From positions 1 through 64,000 of the forward strand of contig NZ_FOZP01000005.1 in assembly GCF_900116115.1 (NCBI RefSeq): 64,000 bases of DNA, written 5' to 3'. This document shows, one piece after another, positions 19,596-27,845 of this stretch (positions are counted from its first letter, which is position 1; each line of letters begins with the position of its first letter). Source of the stretch: Lutibacter maritimus (GTDB lineage: Bacteria; Bacteroidota; Bacteroidia; Flavobacteriales; Flavobacteriaceae). The notes beneath the pieces are model-generated. The model was given only the letters and a program-made list of their open reading frames with translations, did no database searches and was not told the DNA's origin. The translations under genes and the position numbers were made by a program.

Positions 19596-20606
19596 ATGAA
19601 AACATTAAAATTTATAGCAATTTTATTTTTTATGAGTTTTGTAGCTTGTAAAAATCAGAATGGGGGAAAAATGGAAAATCAAGTTTTAAAACCTGACACA
19701 ACATATACTATTGAAACTGCTAAAAACTACGCCGAGTTATCAATTAAAGAAGGAGGATATTGGGAAGGAAGAGAATATATAGGTGGAACTTTTAAAAATG
19801 TAACGGAGTTAAAAGTGCCTACTGAACATACAGATCATTCATGGTATATTAGATACGAAGGACCAGGATGGGAAAGTAATAAAGTTGCCTATAGATTGTA
19901 TTTAGATTGGAGAAATTGTATTGATATTTTTGGAAAAGTTACAGATAGTATTATCCTACCAAAAGTAGGACAAGATGGTTTTGATTCATATCATGAAAAA
20001 TCAGAATGGGGACAAGATATTTTAAAAGCTGGAAAAGGATTGGGAATTGGCGCTATTGGAAGGTATGTAAATAAAGAAGTTTTACATTTTAATGATGTGG
20101 ATTCAACATTTGCAAAAGTTGAAAATAGCTTAAATAAATCAACCGTTTCAGTAAATTATTATGGATGGGAAACTTTAAATGATAAAACAGATTTTAATTC
20201 GGTTTTAACAATAACTCCAAATCAACGATATACAAAACATACTATTGAGGCTTCAAAACAAATTGAAGGTATTTGTACAGGTATTGTAAAGCATGGCGTT
20301 AACTATTTTACTAAAGAAAGCGAGAATAAAAAATGGGGATATATTGCTACTTATGGTATACAAACTTTAGCTGCTGAGCCTGATAATTTAGGAATGGCAA
20401 TTTTTTATGAAATAGCAACTGTTTCAGAAGTAACTGAATGGGAACATGACCATTTAATAGTTTTTAAGCCATCAACCAAAGAAATTTCTTTTTACTTTTT
20501 AGGAGCTTGGGAACAAGAAAAAGATGGCATTAAAACAGAAGCTGATTTTCTAAGTTATTTAGATGAAAAATTGCAGGAATTAAATGATACAAACGTATTA
20601 AAATAG
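19596..20606 (+). CDS. DUF4861 family lipoprotein
   Basis: Function not established to my knowledge. The 336-residue protein has a lipoprotein signal ending in FVAC (Cys18). Family-like features are the EGGYWEGREYIGGTF entry near residue 53, a HSWYIRYEGPGWES segment near 83 and the YRLYLDWRN strand. The fold looks like an all-beta sandwich of the kind found in sugar-processing proteins. It sits between an esterase gene and a cupin gene in the middle of the pectin enzymes, so it probably acts on, or binds, pectin fragments in the periplasm. Confidence 0.7.
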   Translation: MKTLKFIAILFFMSFVACKNQNGGKMENQVLKPDTTYTIETAKNYAELSIKEGGYWEGREYIGGTFKNVTELKVPTEHTDHSWYIRYEGPGWESNKVAYRLYLDWRNCIDIFGKVTDSIILPKVGQDGFDSYHEKSEWGQDILKAGKGLGIGAIGRYVNKEVLHFNDVDSTFAKVENSLNKSTVSVNYYGWETLNDKTDFNSVLTITPNQRYTKHTIEASKQIEGICTGIVKHGVNYFTKESENKKWGYIATYGIQTLAAEPDNLGMAIFYEIATVSEVTEWEHDHLIVFKPSTKEISFYFLGAWEQEKDGIKTEADFLSYLDEKLQELNDTNVLK

Positions 20607-20611
20607 ATAGT

Positions 20612-21070
20612 ATGAAAACGTTTAAAATAAATTTTATTTTCTTTAGTCTATTATGCGGTTTTATGTTCCTATCATATCAATCAATTGTTGCTCAAGAAAA
20701 TCAAAAACCAATTGATTCTGTAAAAGTTTATACTATCGAAAATTGTGTAAATCAATTTTCTACAAATAAAACAGTTGAAACTAAAGTTGGTTATCAATAT
20801 TGGTTTGCTGACAAAGATTTTATTGATGGGCGAACTTTAAAAATGAGTGTTGTTGCACCACAACAATCTACGCACGCACCGCATAAACATATTGAAGATG
20901 AATTCTTTTTTGTTTTAGAAGGAACAGCAAAATTCTATTTAAATGGTGAAACACAAATTGTAAAGCCTTATACCAGTTTGTATTGTCCATCTATGCAAAT
21001 GCACGGAATTAGTAATGTGGGTGATACTGAATTGAAATATCTAGTTATAAAAAAATATCAAAAAAAGTAA
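20612..21070 (+). CDS. Secreted cupin-domain protein
   Basis: A 152-residue protein with a signal peptide (cleavage near IVAQ) and one cupin barrel. The metal site reads HAPHKHIEDEFFFVLEG, giving His-x-His plus an acidic residue, with the final His in QMHGISN. Cupins in pectin loci include KdgF, which helps convert 4,5-unsaturated galacturonate to its linear keto form. This protein could do the same in the periplasm, but KdgF enzymes are usually cytoplasmic and smaller, so the assignment is only a suggestion. Its start is 5 bp after the DUF4861 stop, so the two are tightly coupled. Confidence 0.7.
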   Translation: MKTFKINFIFFSLLCGFMFLSYQSIVAQENQKPIDSVKVYTIENCVNQFSTNKTVETKVGYQYWFADKDFIDGRTLKMSVVAPQQSTHAPHKHIEDEFFFVLEGTAKFYLNGETQIVKPYTSLYCPSMQMHGISNVGDTELKYLVIKKYQKK

Positions 21071-21089
21071 ATAATAAAATTATAATAGT

Positions 21090-22322
21090 ATGAATACGTA
21101 CAAAAGTAACTCACTTATTTTATTAATGTTATTTCTTGGATTTGCAACTTTTGTAAGTTGTAAACAAGAAAAAAAAGAAGCTCAGCAAGTTGAAACAATT
21201 CAAGAAACTGGAATTTCAGATTCTTTAAAATGGTCGGAGCGAATGGCATTAACATTAATGAAACATCATCCTGAAGCTTATCAAATAGATGATAAAACAG
21301 AACCAAAATGGGATTATGTTCACGGCTTGGTATTAACTTCGTTTGAACAGTTGTACAAAAAAACAGGAAATGAACAATATTTTAATTATATCAAAGGTTA
21401 TGCTGATGACTGTATTGATAGTACAGGAGCAATACCAAGTTATAAATTTAAAGATTATAATATTGATATGATTGAAGCTGGGAACATACTTTTTAATTTA
21501 TACAACACTACCAAAGAGGAGAAATATTTAAAAGCTATGCAGCTGTTGCGTAAACAATTAGATGAGCATCCAAGAACTAGTGAAGGTGGATTTTGGCATA
21601 AAAAAAGATATCCAAGTCAAATGTGGTTAGATGGTTTATATATGGGAGAACCATTTTATGCAAGGTATACAGTTGAATATGAAAACGGTAAAAATTTAGA
21701 TGATGTTGCCAAACAATTTGAATTAATTCAAAAGCATGCTTTAGATTCAAAAACAGGATTGTTATACCACGGTTGGGATGAAAGTAAAGCAATGGATTGG
21801 GCTGATAAACAAACGGGTTGTTCCCCTAATTTTTGGTCGCGTTCTTTAGGTTGGTATGCAATGGCTTTGGTAGATGTGTTAGACTATTTTCCACAAGAAC
21901 ATCCAAAACAGAAAGAATTGGTTCAGTATTTAAATCAGTTGGCAGTTGCACTTACAAAAGTGCAAGATACTTCAGGGCTTTGGTATCAGGTTACGGATAA
22001 GGGAGATAAAGGAGGAAATTATTTAGAGGCTTCTGGATCAGCAATGTTTGCCTATGCATTTGCAAAAGGTGCTAATAAAGGTTATTTACCAGCTGAATAT
22101 AAAGACGTTGCAAATAAGGCTTTTGAAGGATTAACTAGAGATCTTATAAAAATTGGTGAAAACGGTGAAGTGATAATTACACAGGCTTGCGCTGTAGCTG
22201 GTTTAGGAGGAAACCCATACAGAGATGGTTCATTTGAATATTATGTAAATGAACGTAAAAAAGATAATGATCCAAAAGCAACTGGACCATTTATTTTAGC
22301 AGCTTTAGAGTTAAATAAATAA
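21090..22322 (+). CDS. GH105 unsaturated rhamnogalacturonyl/galacturonyl hydrolase, lipoprotein
   Basis: Removes the 4,5-unsaturated uronic acid left at the non-reducing end by pectate lyases. The 410 residues begin with a lipoprotein signal ending in FVSC (Cys24) and form an (alpha/alpha)6 barrel. MWLDGLYMGEPF near residue 177 carries the Asp that hydrates the enol ether in the YteR/YesR family, and WSRSLGWYAMAL and YLEASGSAMFAYAF are also conserved there. The stop codon overlaps the ATG of the oxidoreductase gene (TAATG), indicating coupled translation. Confidence 0.9.
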   Translation: MNTYKSNSLILLMLFLGFATFVSCKQEKKEAQQVETIQETGISDSLKWSERMALTLMKHHPEAYQIDDKTEPKWDYVHGLVLTSFEQLYKKTGNEQYFNYIKGYADDCIDSTGAIPSYKFKDYNIDMIEAGNILFNLYNTTKEEKYLKAMQLLRKQLDEHPRTSEGGFWHKKRYPSQMWLDGLYMGEPFYARYTVEYENGKNLDDVAKQFELIQKHALDSKTGLLYHGWDESKAMDWADKQTGCSPNFWSRSLGWYAMALVDVLDYFPQEHPKQKELVQYLNQLAVALTKVQDTSGLWYQVTDKGDKGGNYLEASGSAMFAYAFAKGANKGYLPAEYKDVANKAFEGLTRDLIKIGENGEVIITQACAVAGLGGNPYRDGSFEYYVNERKKDNDPKATGPFILAALELNK

Positions 22323-23371
22323 TGAATTATACACCAATAAATACAGCCTTATGTTCTTTTGGAATGAGTGGATGGGTATTTCACGCACCATTTATTTCGG
22401 CAAATCCAAAATTTAATTTGTATGGTGTTTTAGAAAGAACTAAAAATCTAGCTCAAGAAAAATATCCGAATGTAAAAACATTTCGAACTTTAGAAGAAAT
22501 GCTTGCCGATAAAAGCATTGAACTAATAGTTGTAAACACACCAAGTGTCACGCATTTTGAATTTGCTGAAAAGGTTATAAAAGCTGGAAAGCATATTATT
22601 GTTGAAAAACCTTTTACAGCAACTGTAAAACAGGCTGAAAAACTTATTGAATTAGCAAAAGAAAAAAATAGAATGCTATCTGTCTATCAAAACAGAAGAT
22701 ATGATAGTGATTTTAAAACGGTAAAAAAAGTTTTAGATGATAATTTACTTGGAGAGATTGTTGATGTTGAAATTCATTATGATCGTTATAATTCAAATTT
22801 AAGTTATAAAGCCCATAAAGAAACGCAAACGCCAGCAACAGGAAGTTTATATGATTTAGGAGCTCATTTAATTGATCAGGCGTTAGTTTTATTTGGTTTT
22901 CCAAATGCTATTTATGCTAGTTTAGATAATATTCGTCCAAATTCAAAAGTTATAGATTATTTTGATGTTAAATTGTATTACAATTCACATCGGGTAACTT
23001 TAAAGTCTAGTTATTTTGTTAGAGAAGCATTACCGGCTTTTATTTTCCATGGAAAAAAAGGTTCTTTCTTAAAATCCAGAGGAGATGTTCAAGAAGCGGA
23101 TCTTCAAGCAGAAAAAAATCCCAAAACAAAACTTTGGGGAATAGAACCTGAAACAGAAAAAGGATTGTTGCATACAGATAAAGATGGTAAAATCATTAAA
23201 GAATATATAAATTCTCAAAATGGAAATTATATGGAGTATTATGATGAAATTTATGAAGCCATCAGAAATAAAAAATCTTTGCCAGTAACAGGAATAGAAG
23301 GTATGAATGTGATAAAAGTTATTGAAGAAGCTATAAAAAGTAATAAAGAAAAAAAGGTGATTTACTTATGA
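22322..23371 (+). CDS. Gfo/Idh/MocA family NAD(P)-dependent oxidoreductase
   Basis: A cytoplasmic sugar or sugar-acid dehydrogenase; substrate unknown. The 349 residues have an N-terminal Rossmann fold with the GMSGWVFHAPFI start, the EKPF segment near residue 97 (whose Lys is a family catalytic residue), and the C-terminal substrate domain with GSLYDLGAHLIDQAL near residue 175, where the His is the usual proton relay. There is no signal peptide, unlike all its neighbours. Its start overlaps the GH105 stop by 1 base and its TGA overlaps the GH43 ATG by 4 bases (ATGA), so it is locked into this operon and likely handles a released monosaccharide. Confidence 0.85.
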   Translation: MNYTPINTALCSFGMSGWVFHAPFISANPKFNLYGVLERTKNLAQEKYPNVKTFRTLEEMLADKSIELIVVNTPSVTHFEFAEKVIKAGKHIIVEKPFTATVKQAEKLIELAKEKNRMLSVYQNRRYDSDFKTVKKVLDDNLLGEIVDVEIHYDRYNSNLSYKAHKETQTPATGSLYDLGAHLIDQALVLFGFPNAIYASLDNIRPNSKVIDYFDVKLYYNSHRVTLKSSYFVREALPAFIFHGKKGSFLKSRGDVQEADLQAEKNPKTKLWGIEPETEKGLLHTDKDGKIIKEYINSQNGNYMEYYDEIYEAIRNKKSLPVTGIEGMNVIKVIEEAIKSNKEKKVIYL

Positions 23372-24990
23372 GAAAATGCAGTATCATATTATTTTTATTA
23401 AGTTTCATTTCAACTTTCGGACAGAAAAATACTGAAATTTCAAAAGTTTGGGTAGCCGATAATGGAGATGAAACCTATAAAAATCCAATTTTACATGCAG
23501 ATTATTCGGATCCAGATGTGATAAGAGTTGGTGAAGATTATTACATGACAGCATCTTCTTTTAACTGCGTTCCTGGATTACCAATCCTACATTCAAAAGA
23601 TATGGTAAACTGGGAATTGGTTAATTATGCACTTCAAAAACAACTTCCTTTAGATGTTTTTAATAAGCCACAACATGGAAATGGTGTTTGGGCACCTTGT
23701 ATCAGATTTCATAACAACGAATTTTATATTTATTATCCTGATCCGGATTATGGAATTTATATGGTGAAAGCGAAAGATCCAAAAGGAGTTTGGTCAAATC
23801 CAATTTTAGTAAAAGAAGGAAATGGCTTAATTGATCCTACTCCATTATGGGACAATGATGGGAAAGTGTATTTGGCTTATGCGTTTGCTGGTAGCAGAGC
23901 AGGAATTAAAAGTTTGTTGGTTGTTTGTACTATGAATAAAGAAGGCACCGTTGCAAATAATGACGAGGTATTAATTATTGATGGTCATTTTGATGAATCA
24001 ACAATTGAAGGACCAAAGTTTTATAAACACAATGGTTATTATTACATTTTTGCACCGGCAGGAGGTGTTGCTACTGGTTGGCAAACAGTATTAAGGTCTA
24101 AAAATATTTACGGTCCGTATGAAAAGAAAAAAGTAATGGAACAAGGGAAAACCGCTATAAATGGTCCTCATCAAGGAGCTTGGGTGCAAACTCAAACTGG
24201 TGAAGATTGGTTTTTTCATTTTCAGGATAAAGGTGCTTATGGTAGAATTGTCCATTTACAACCAATGAAATGGATAAATGACTGGCCAATTATTGGAAAT
24301 GATGATGTTGGAAATGGAATCGGTGAACCTGTTGCAACTTATAAAAAACCCAATGTAGGTAAAGAATATTCAATTGTTACACCTTTTGAAAGTGATGAAT
24401 TTAACAAGCCAAAATTAGGTTTACAATGGCAATGGCATGCAAATAAACAAGTATATTGGGGATTTCCATCAACTTTAGGGCACTATACAATGTATTGTCG
24501 TCCAATGCCTGAAGGAAGCATAAATTTATATGATGTACCAAACTTATTACTTCAAAAATTTCCAGCAGAAGAATTTAAAGCAACAGCAAAAATAACTTTC
24601 AACGCACGTTTTAATGATGAAAAAACGGGACTTTTAATAATGGGTTTGGACTATAGTTATTTAAATGTAAAAATGAATAATGGCGAATTGTATCTTTCCC
24701 AAGTTATTTGTAAAAATGCCGATAAACTGGGAGAAGAAAAAGAAGGAAAATCGATTAAATTAAAAAATAATACAATTTACCTTCAAGTAACAACAAGAAA
24801 AGGTGGAATTTGTGATTTCTTTTATAGTGAAAATGGAGAGAAATTTAAACCTATTGGTTCCAGTTTTGTTGCTAAAGAAGGAAAATGGATTGGCGCTAAA
24901 ATAGGATTTTTAGCATTAAGAAACGGAATTGTAAATGATGCTGGAAGTGTTGATATTGATTGGTTTAGAATAAATAAATTAAATATATAA
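23368..24990 (+). CDS. GH43 family glycoside hydrolase with C-terminal lectin-like domain
   Basis: Likely alpha-L-arabinofuranosidase, beta-xylosidase or exo-galactanase acting on pectin side chains. A signal peptide (cleavage near TFGQ) precedes a five-bladed propeller with the three GH43 acids: Asp in HADYSDPDVIR near residue 49, Asp in LIDPTPLWD near 154, and Glu in TIEGPKFY near 213. From about residue 330 a beta-sandwich of the beta-xylosidase C-terminal type follows (GLQWQWHANK, MYCRPMP). Total 540 aa is normal for this architecture. It precedes the PL10 gene by 2 bp. Subfamily, and so linkage, cannot be decided by eye. Confidence 0.88.
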   Translation: MRKCSIILFLLSFISTFGQKNTEISKVWVADNGDETYKNPILHADYSDPDVIRVGEDYYMTASSFNCVPGLPILHSKDMVNWELVNYALQKQLPLDVFNKPQHGNGVWAPCIRFHNNEFYIYYPDPDYGIYMVKAKDPKGVWSNPILVKEGNGLIDPTPLWDNDGKVYLAYAFAGSRAGIKSLLVVCTMNKEGTVANNDEVLIIDGHFDESTIEGPKFYKHNGYYYIFAPAGGVATGWQTVLRSKNIYGPYEKKKVMEQGKTAINGPHQGAWVQTQTGEDWFFHFQDKGAYGRIVHLQPMKWINDWPIIGNDDVGNGIGEPVATYKKPNVGKEYSIVTPFESDEFNKPKLGLQWQWHANKQVYWGFPSTLGHYTMYCRPMPEGSINLYDVPNLLLQKFPAEEFKATAKITFNARFNDEKTGLLIMGLDYSYLNVKMNNGELYLSQVICKNADKLGEEKEGKSIKLKNNTIYLQVTTRKGGICDFFYSENGEKFKPIGSSFVAKEGKWIGAKIGFLALRNGIVNDAGSVDIDWFRINKLNI

Positions 24991-24992
24991 AA

Positions 24993-26117
24993 ATGAATTA
25001 TTTAAATAAAATTATAACCATTGTATTGGTTACTTGCATAACAAGTATAACTGTTAAAGCACAAGTTTTAGATAAATCTTGGGATAAAATTACAGACTTG
25101 GATGAAGGAGCTTGGTTTGGAACTCAAGAGGCTAAAGATATTGCTGAAAATGTATTGTTATATCAAAGAGATATTGGCGGATGGCCAAAAAATATTCAAA
25201 TGCAAAACCCTTTGACTAAAGAACAAATAAAAGAGCTAAAACTTTTAAAAAGTGATGATCATAATGTTACAACAGATAATGGTGCAACGTATAATGAGAT
25301 GGTTTTTCTTTCTAAAATGTTCAGACAAGTGCCAGATGAACGCTATAAAACTGCGTTTTTAAAAGGCTTAAATTATATTTTAGAAGCACAATATGAAAGT
25401 GGAGGTTGGCCTCAATTTTATCCTTTAAAAAAAGGATATTATACACATATAACATTTAATGATGATTCTATGGTAAACATTTTAAATGTGCTGAAAGAAA
25501 TTAAAGATAAAACTAATTTCTTTTCAATTCAGCCATCTGAAGATGTTATAGAAAAAGTAAAAGTAGCATTTAATAAGGGAATTGATTGTATAATAAAAAC
25601 ACAATACAAACAAAATGGTGTTTTAACAAGTTGGTGTGCGCAACACGATGAAAAAACATTTTTACCGGCGAAAGCTAGAGCTTATGAATTACCTTCATTA
25701 AGTGGTAAAGAATCTGCAAAAATTGTATTGTTATTAATGGAAATAGAAAATCCATCAAATGAAATTATTACAGCAGTTAACAGCGCTGTGGCTTGGTTTG
25801 AAAAAGTTAAAATTACAGGACTTAGAGAGGATAGAACGTATAATGATAAAGGAAAAGTTATTGATAAAAAAATGGTTGAAGATGAAAATGCACCTGCCAT
25901 TTGGGCTCGTTTTATGGAGTTAGAGGACAATACTCCATTTTTTTGTGATAGAGATGGAGTAAAAAAACGAACCTTGGCCGAAATTGGTTCAGAAAGAAGA
26001 AATGGTTACGCTTGGTATACAGATCAACCAAAGGAAGTACTTAAAAAGTATCCAAAATGGATTAAAAAAAATAAAATTCTTTCAACTGTACAAACAGTAG
26101 TAAAAAAAAAACAATAA
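24993..26117 (+). CDS. PL10 pectate lyase (upstream half of a frame-split PL10-CE8 gene)
   Basis: Cleaves polygalacturonate by beta-elimination. A signal peptide ends near TVKAQ, and the catalytic domain runs to about residue 350. PL10 features are the IGGWPKN and GGWPQFYPL segments, the LTSWCAQHDEKTF stretch, and KARAYELPSLSG near residue 228, whose Arg matches the catalytic base region of the family. The frame ends in VVKKKQ-stop right after a run of ten A residues. With one extra A it would continue without a stop into the pectinesterase frame, so the last two residues and the stop may not reflect the functional protein. Confidence 0.9.
   Translation: MNYLNKIITIVLVTCITSITVKAQVLDKSWDKITDLDEGAWFGTQEAKDIAENVLLYQRDIGGWPKNIQMQNPLTKEQIKELKLLKSDDHNVTTDNGATYNEMVFLSKMFRQVPDERYKTAFLKGLNYILEAQYESGGWPQFYPLKKGYYTHITFNDDSMVNILNVLKEIKDKTNFFSIQPSEDVIEKVKVAFNKGIDCIIKTQYKQNGVLTSWCAQHDEKTFLPAKARAYELPSLSGKESAKIVLLLMEIENPSNEIITAVNSAVAWFEKVKITGLREDRTYNDKGKVIDKKMVEDENAPAIWARFMELEDNTPFFCDRDGVKKRTLAEIGSERRNGYAWYTDQPKEVLKKYPKWIKKNKILSTVQTVVKKKQ
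26102..26111 (+). other. A10 homopolymer at the PL10/CE8 frame junction (slippage or frameshift site)
   Basis: Ten consecutive A residues mark the exact point where the PL10 frame must move back by one base to enter the CE8 frame. A transcript or genome with eleven A residues reads K-K-K-T-I-N-E-Y-N and continues to the CE8 stop at 27031. RNA polymerase is known to slip on A runs of nine or more. A sequencing or recent replication error in the homopolymer would look the same. Confidence 0.75.
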
Positions 26118-27031
26118 ACGAATATAATGTTGTTGTATCAAAAGATGGAAATGGCGATTATAAAACAATTCAAGAGGCTATAAATGCTTCAAAAGCTTTT
26201 CCTTACAAAAGAGTTATTATAAATATTAAAAATGGTATTTATAATGAAAAAGTTCACATATATTCTTGGAATACAAAAGTTTCATTAATTGGTGAAAGTA
26301 AAGAAAATACAATTATTTCATTTGATGATTATTTCAAGAAAATTAATTTTGGTAGAAATAGTACTTTTCATACATCAACGGTTTTGGTTGAAGGCAATGA
26401 TTTTATAGCGAAAAATTTAACAATTGAAAATTCGGCTGGTGAAGTTGGACAAGCTGTAGCTTTAACTGTAAATGCTAATAGAGCTTTATTTGAAAATTGT
26501 TCATTTTTAGGTTTTCAAGACACGCTTTATTTAACTGGTGAAGGGTTTAAACAATATTTTAAGAACTGTTATATTGAAGGAAGTACCGATTTTATTTTTG
26601 GAGAAGCAACTGTTTTATTTGAAAATTGTAAAATACACAGTAAAGCCAATTCGTATATAACTGCAGCTTCAACTCCAAATAATATTGAATTTGGTTTTGT
26701 GTTTAAAAATTGTGAATTAACTGCAAATAAAGATGTTACACAAGTTTATTTGGGACGACCTTGGCGAAAATATGCTAAAACTGTATTTATTAATTGTGAA
26801 ATGGGCAAACATATAAAACCTGAAGGCTGGCATAATTGGTCTAATGTTGAAGCTGAAAAAACAACATTTTATGCTGAATATTTGTCAACTGGTGAAGGAG
26901 CAAATTCTGAAAATAGAGTTGTATGGTCTTATCAATTAAAAAAATCAAAAGCTAAAAAGTATACACATAAAAATATACTAGGATCTCAATTTAACGATTT
27001 AAATAAAAACTGGTATTCAATCACAAACTAA
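26111..27031 (+). CDS. CE8 pectin methylesterase module, split by frameshift from PL10
   Basis: Would remove methyl groups from homogalacturonan, making it accessible to the lyases. The frame from 26111 encodes a complete CE8 beta-helix of about 306 residues: a SKDGNGDYKTIQEAI start, GQAVALTVN, FQDTLY (codons from 26513) and STDFIFGEA (Asp at 26588-26590) with the catalytic acids, then LGRPWRKYA with the Arg at 26756. No ATG occurs in this frame before the domain begins. The first usable start, a TTG at 26384, would remove about 90 residues. It also lacks a signal peptide. It therefore only makes sense as the C-terminal module of the PL10 protein. Confidence 0.8.
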   Translation, partial: TINEYNVVVSKDGNGDYKTIQEAINASKAFPYKRVIINIKNGIYNEKVHIYSWNTKVSLIGESKENTIISFDDYFKKINFGRNSTFHTSTVLVEGNDFIAKNLTIENSAGEVGQAVALTVNANRALFENCSFLGFQDTLYLTGEGFKQYFKNCYIEGSTDFIFGEATVLFENCKIHSKANSYITAASTPNNIEFGFVFKNCELTANKDVTQVYLGRPWRKYAKTVFINCEMGKHIKPEGWHNWSNVEAEKTTFYAEYLSTGEGANSENRVVWSYQLKKSKAKKYTHKNILGSQFNDLNKNWYSITN

Positions 27032-27098
27032 TTTAAATTAGTGTAAATTCAAAAAACAACAATAAAATAACTTGCAGTAAATTAAAAATTTAAAAAAT

Positions 27099-27845
27099 AT
27101 GAGAATTAAAAGCATTTTTGTAGTTACAATATTACTTTTAGTTATAAGTAGTTCGGCAGCTCAACAAATTACAATTTATACCATTGGAGATTCTACAATG
27201 GCAAATAAACCAAACCCCGAAGAAAACCCAGAAAGAGGGTGGGCACAAATGTTGCCAAATTTTTTTAGTAAAAATGTTAAAATTATTAATAAAGCTGTAA
27301 ATGGTAGAAGTACAAAGAGTTTTATAGAAGAAAACCGTTGGGAAAATGTATATGATTCTTTAAAAAAAGGCGATTATGTATTTATTCAATTTGGGCATAA
27401 TGATCAAAAAGTGAATGATCCAAAACGATATACAAATCCGCATACTGCATATAGATATAATTTAAAAAAATTTGTTGAAGAAACATTAAAAAAAGGAGCC
27501 TACCCAGTGTTGTTTTCATCAATTGCAAGAAGAAATTTTAATGAAGAAGGAACTTTGGTTGATTCACATGGTGCTTATCCCATGGAAGCCAGATTGGTTG
27601 CTGATGAAATGAATATTCCTTTTATAGATTTGCAATATTTATCTGAAAAATTAGAAGAATCGTATGGAGTTGAAGAATCAAAAAAATTACATTTACATTA
27701 TCTGCCAGGAGAATTGCCTTATTATAAAGATGGTAAAAATGATGATACACATCTTTCGGTAATTGGAGCTACAGAAATAGCTAAATTGGTGGTTAATCAA
27801 ATTAAATTATTAAATCTTAAAATAAAAAATGAAATCAAATTTTAA
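27099..27845 (+). CDS. CE12-type rhamnogalacturonan acetylesterase (SGNH hydrolase)
   Basis: Removes acetyl groups from rhamnogalacturonan or galacturonan in the periplasm. A signal peptide (cleavage after SSAAQ) precedes an SGNH domain with all four blocks: GDSTMA (Ser nucleophile) near residue 31, NGRSTKSF (Gly) near 67, QFGHNDQK (Asn) near 97, and DDTHLS (Asp and His) near 217. The 248-residue length is typical of CE12. Its 3' end overlaps the following esterase gene by 17 bp, so the two are co-expressed. Confidence 0.9.
   Translation: MRIKSIFVVTILLLVISSSAAQQITIYTIGDSTMANKPNPEENPERGWAQMLPNFFSKNVKIINKAVNGRSTKSFIEENRWENVYDSLKKGDYVFIQFGHNDQKVNDPKRYTNPHTAYRYNLKKFVEETLKKGAYPVLFSSIARRNFNEEGTLVDSHGAYPMEARLVADEMNIPFIDLQYLSEKLEESYGVEESKKLHLHYLPGELPYYKDGKNDDTHLSVIGATEIAKLVVNQIKLLNLKIKNEIKF

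Noticed and set aside
26384-27031. CE8 gene starting at the TTG at 26384 as an independent short pectinesterase
   Set aside because: The 90 residues before it in the same frame are clearly CE8 sequence (DGNGDYKTIQEAI), and a TTG start would delete the N-terminal part of the beta-helix and leave no signal peptide.
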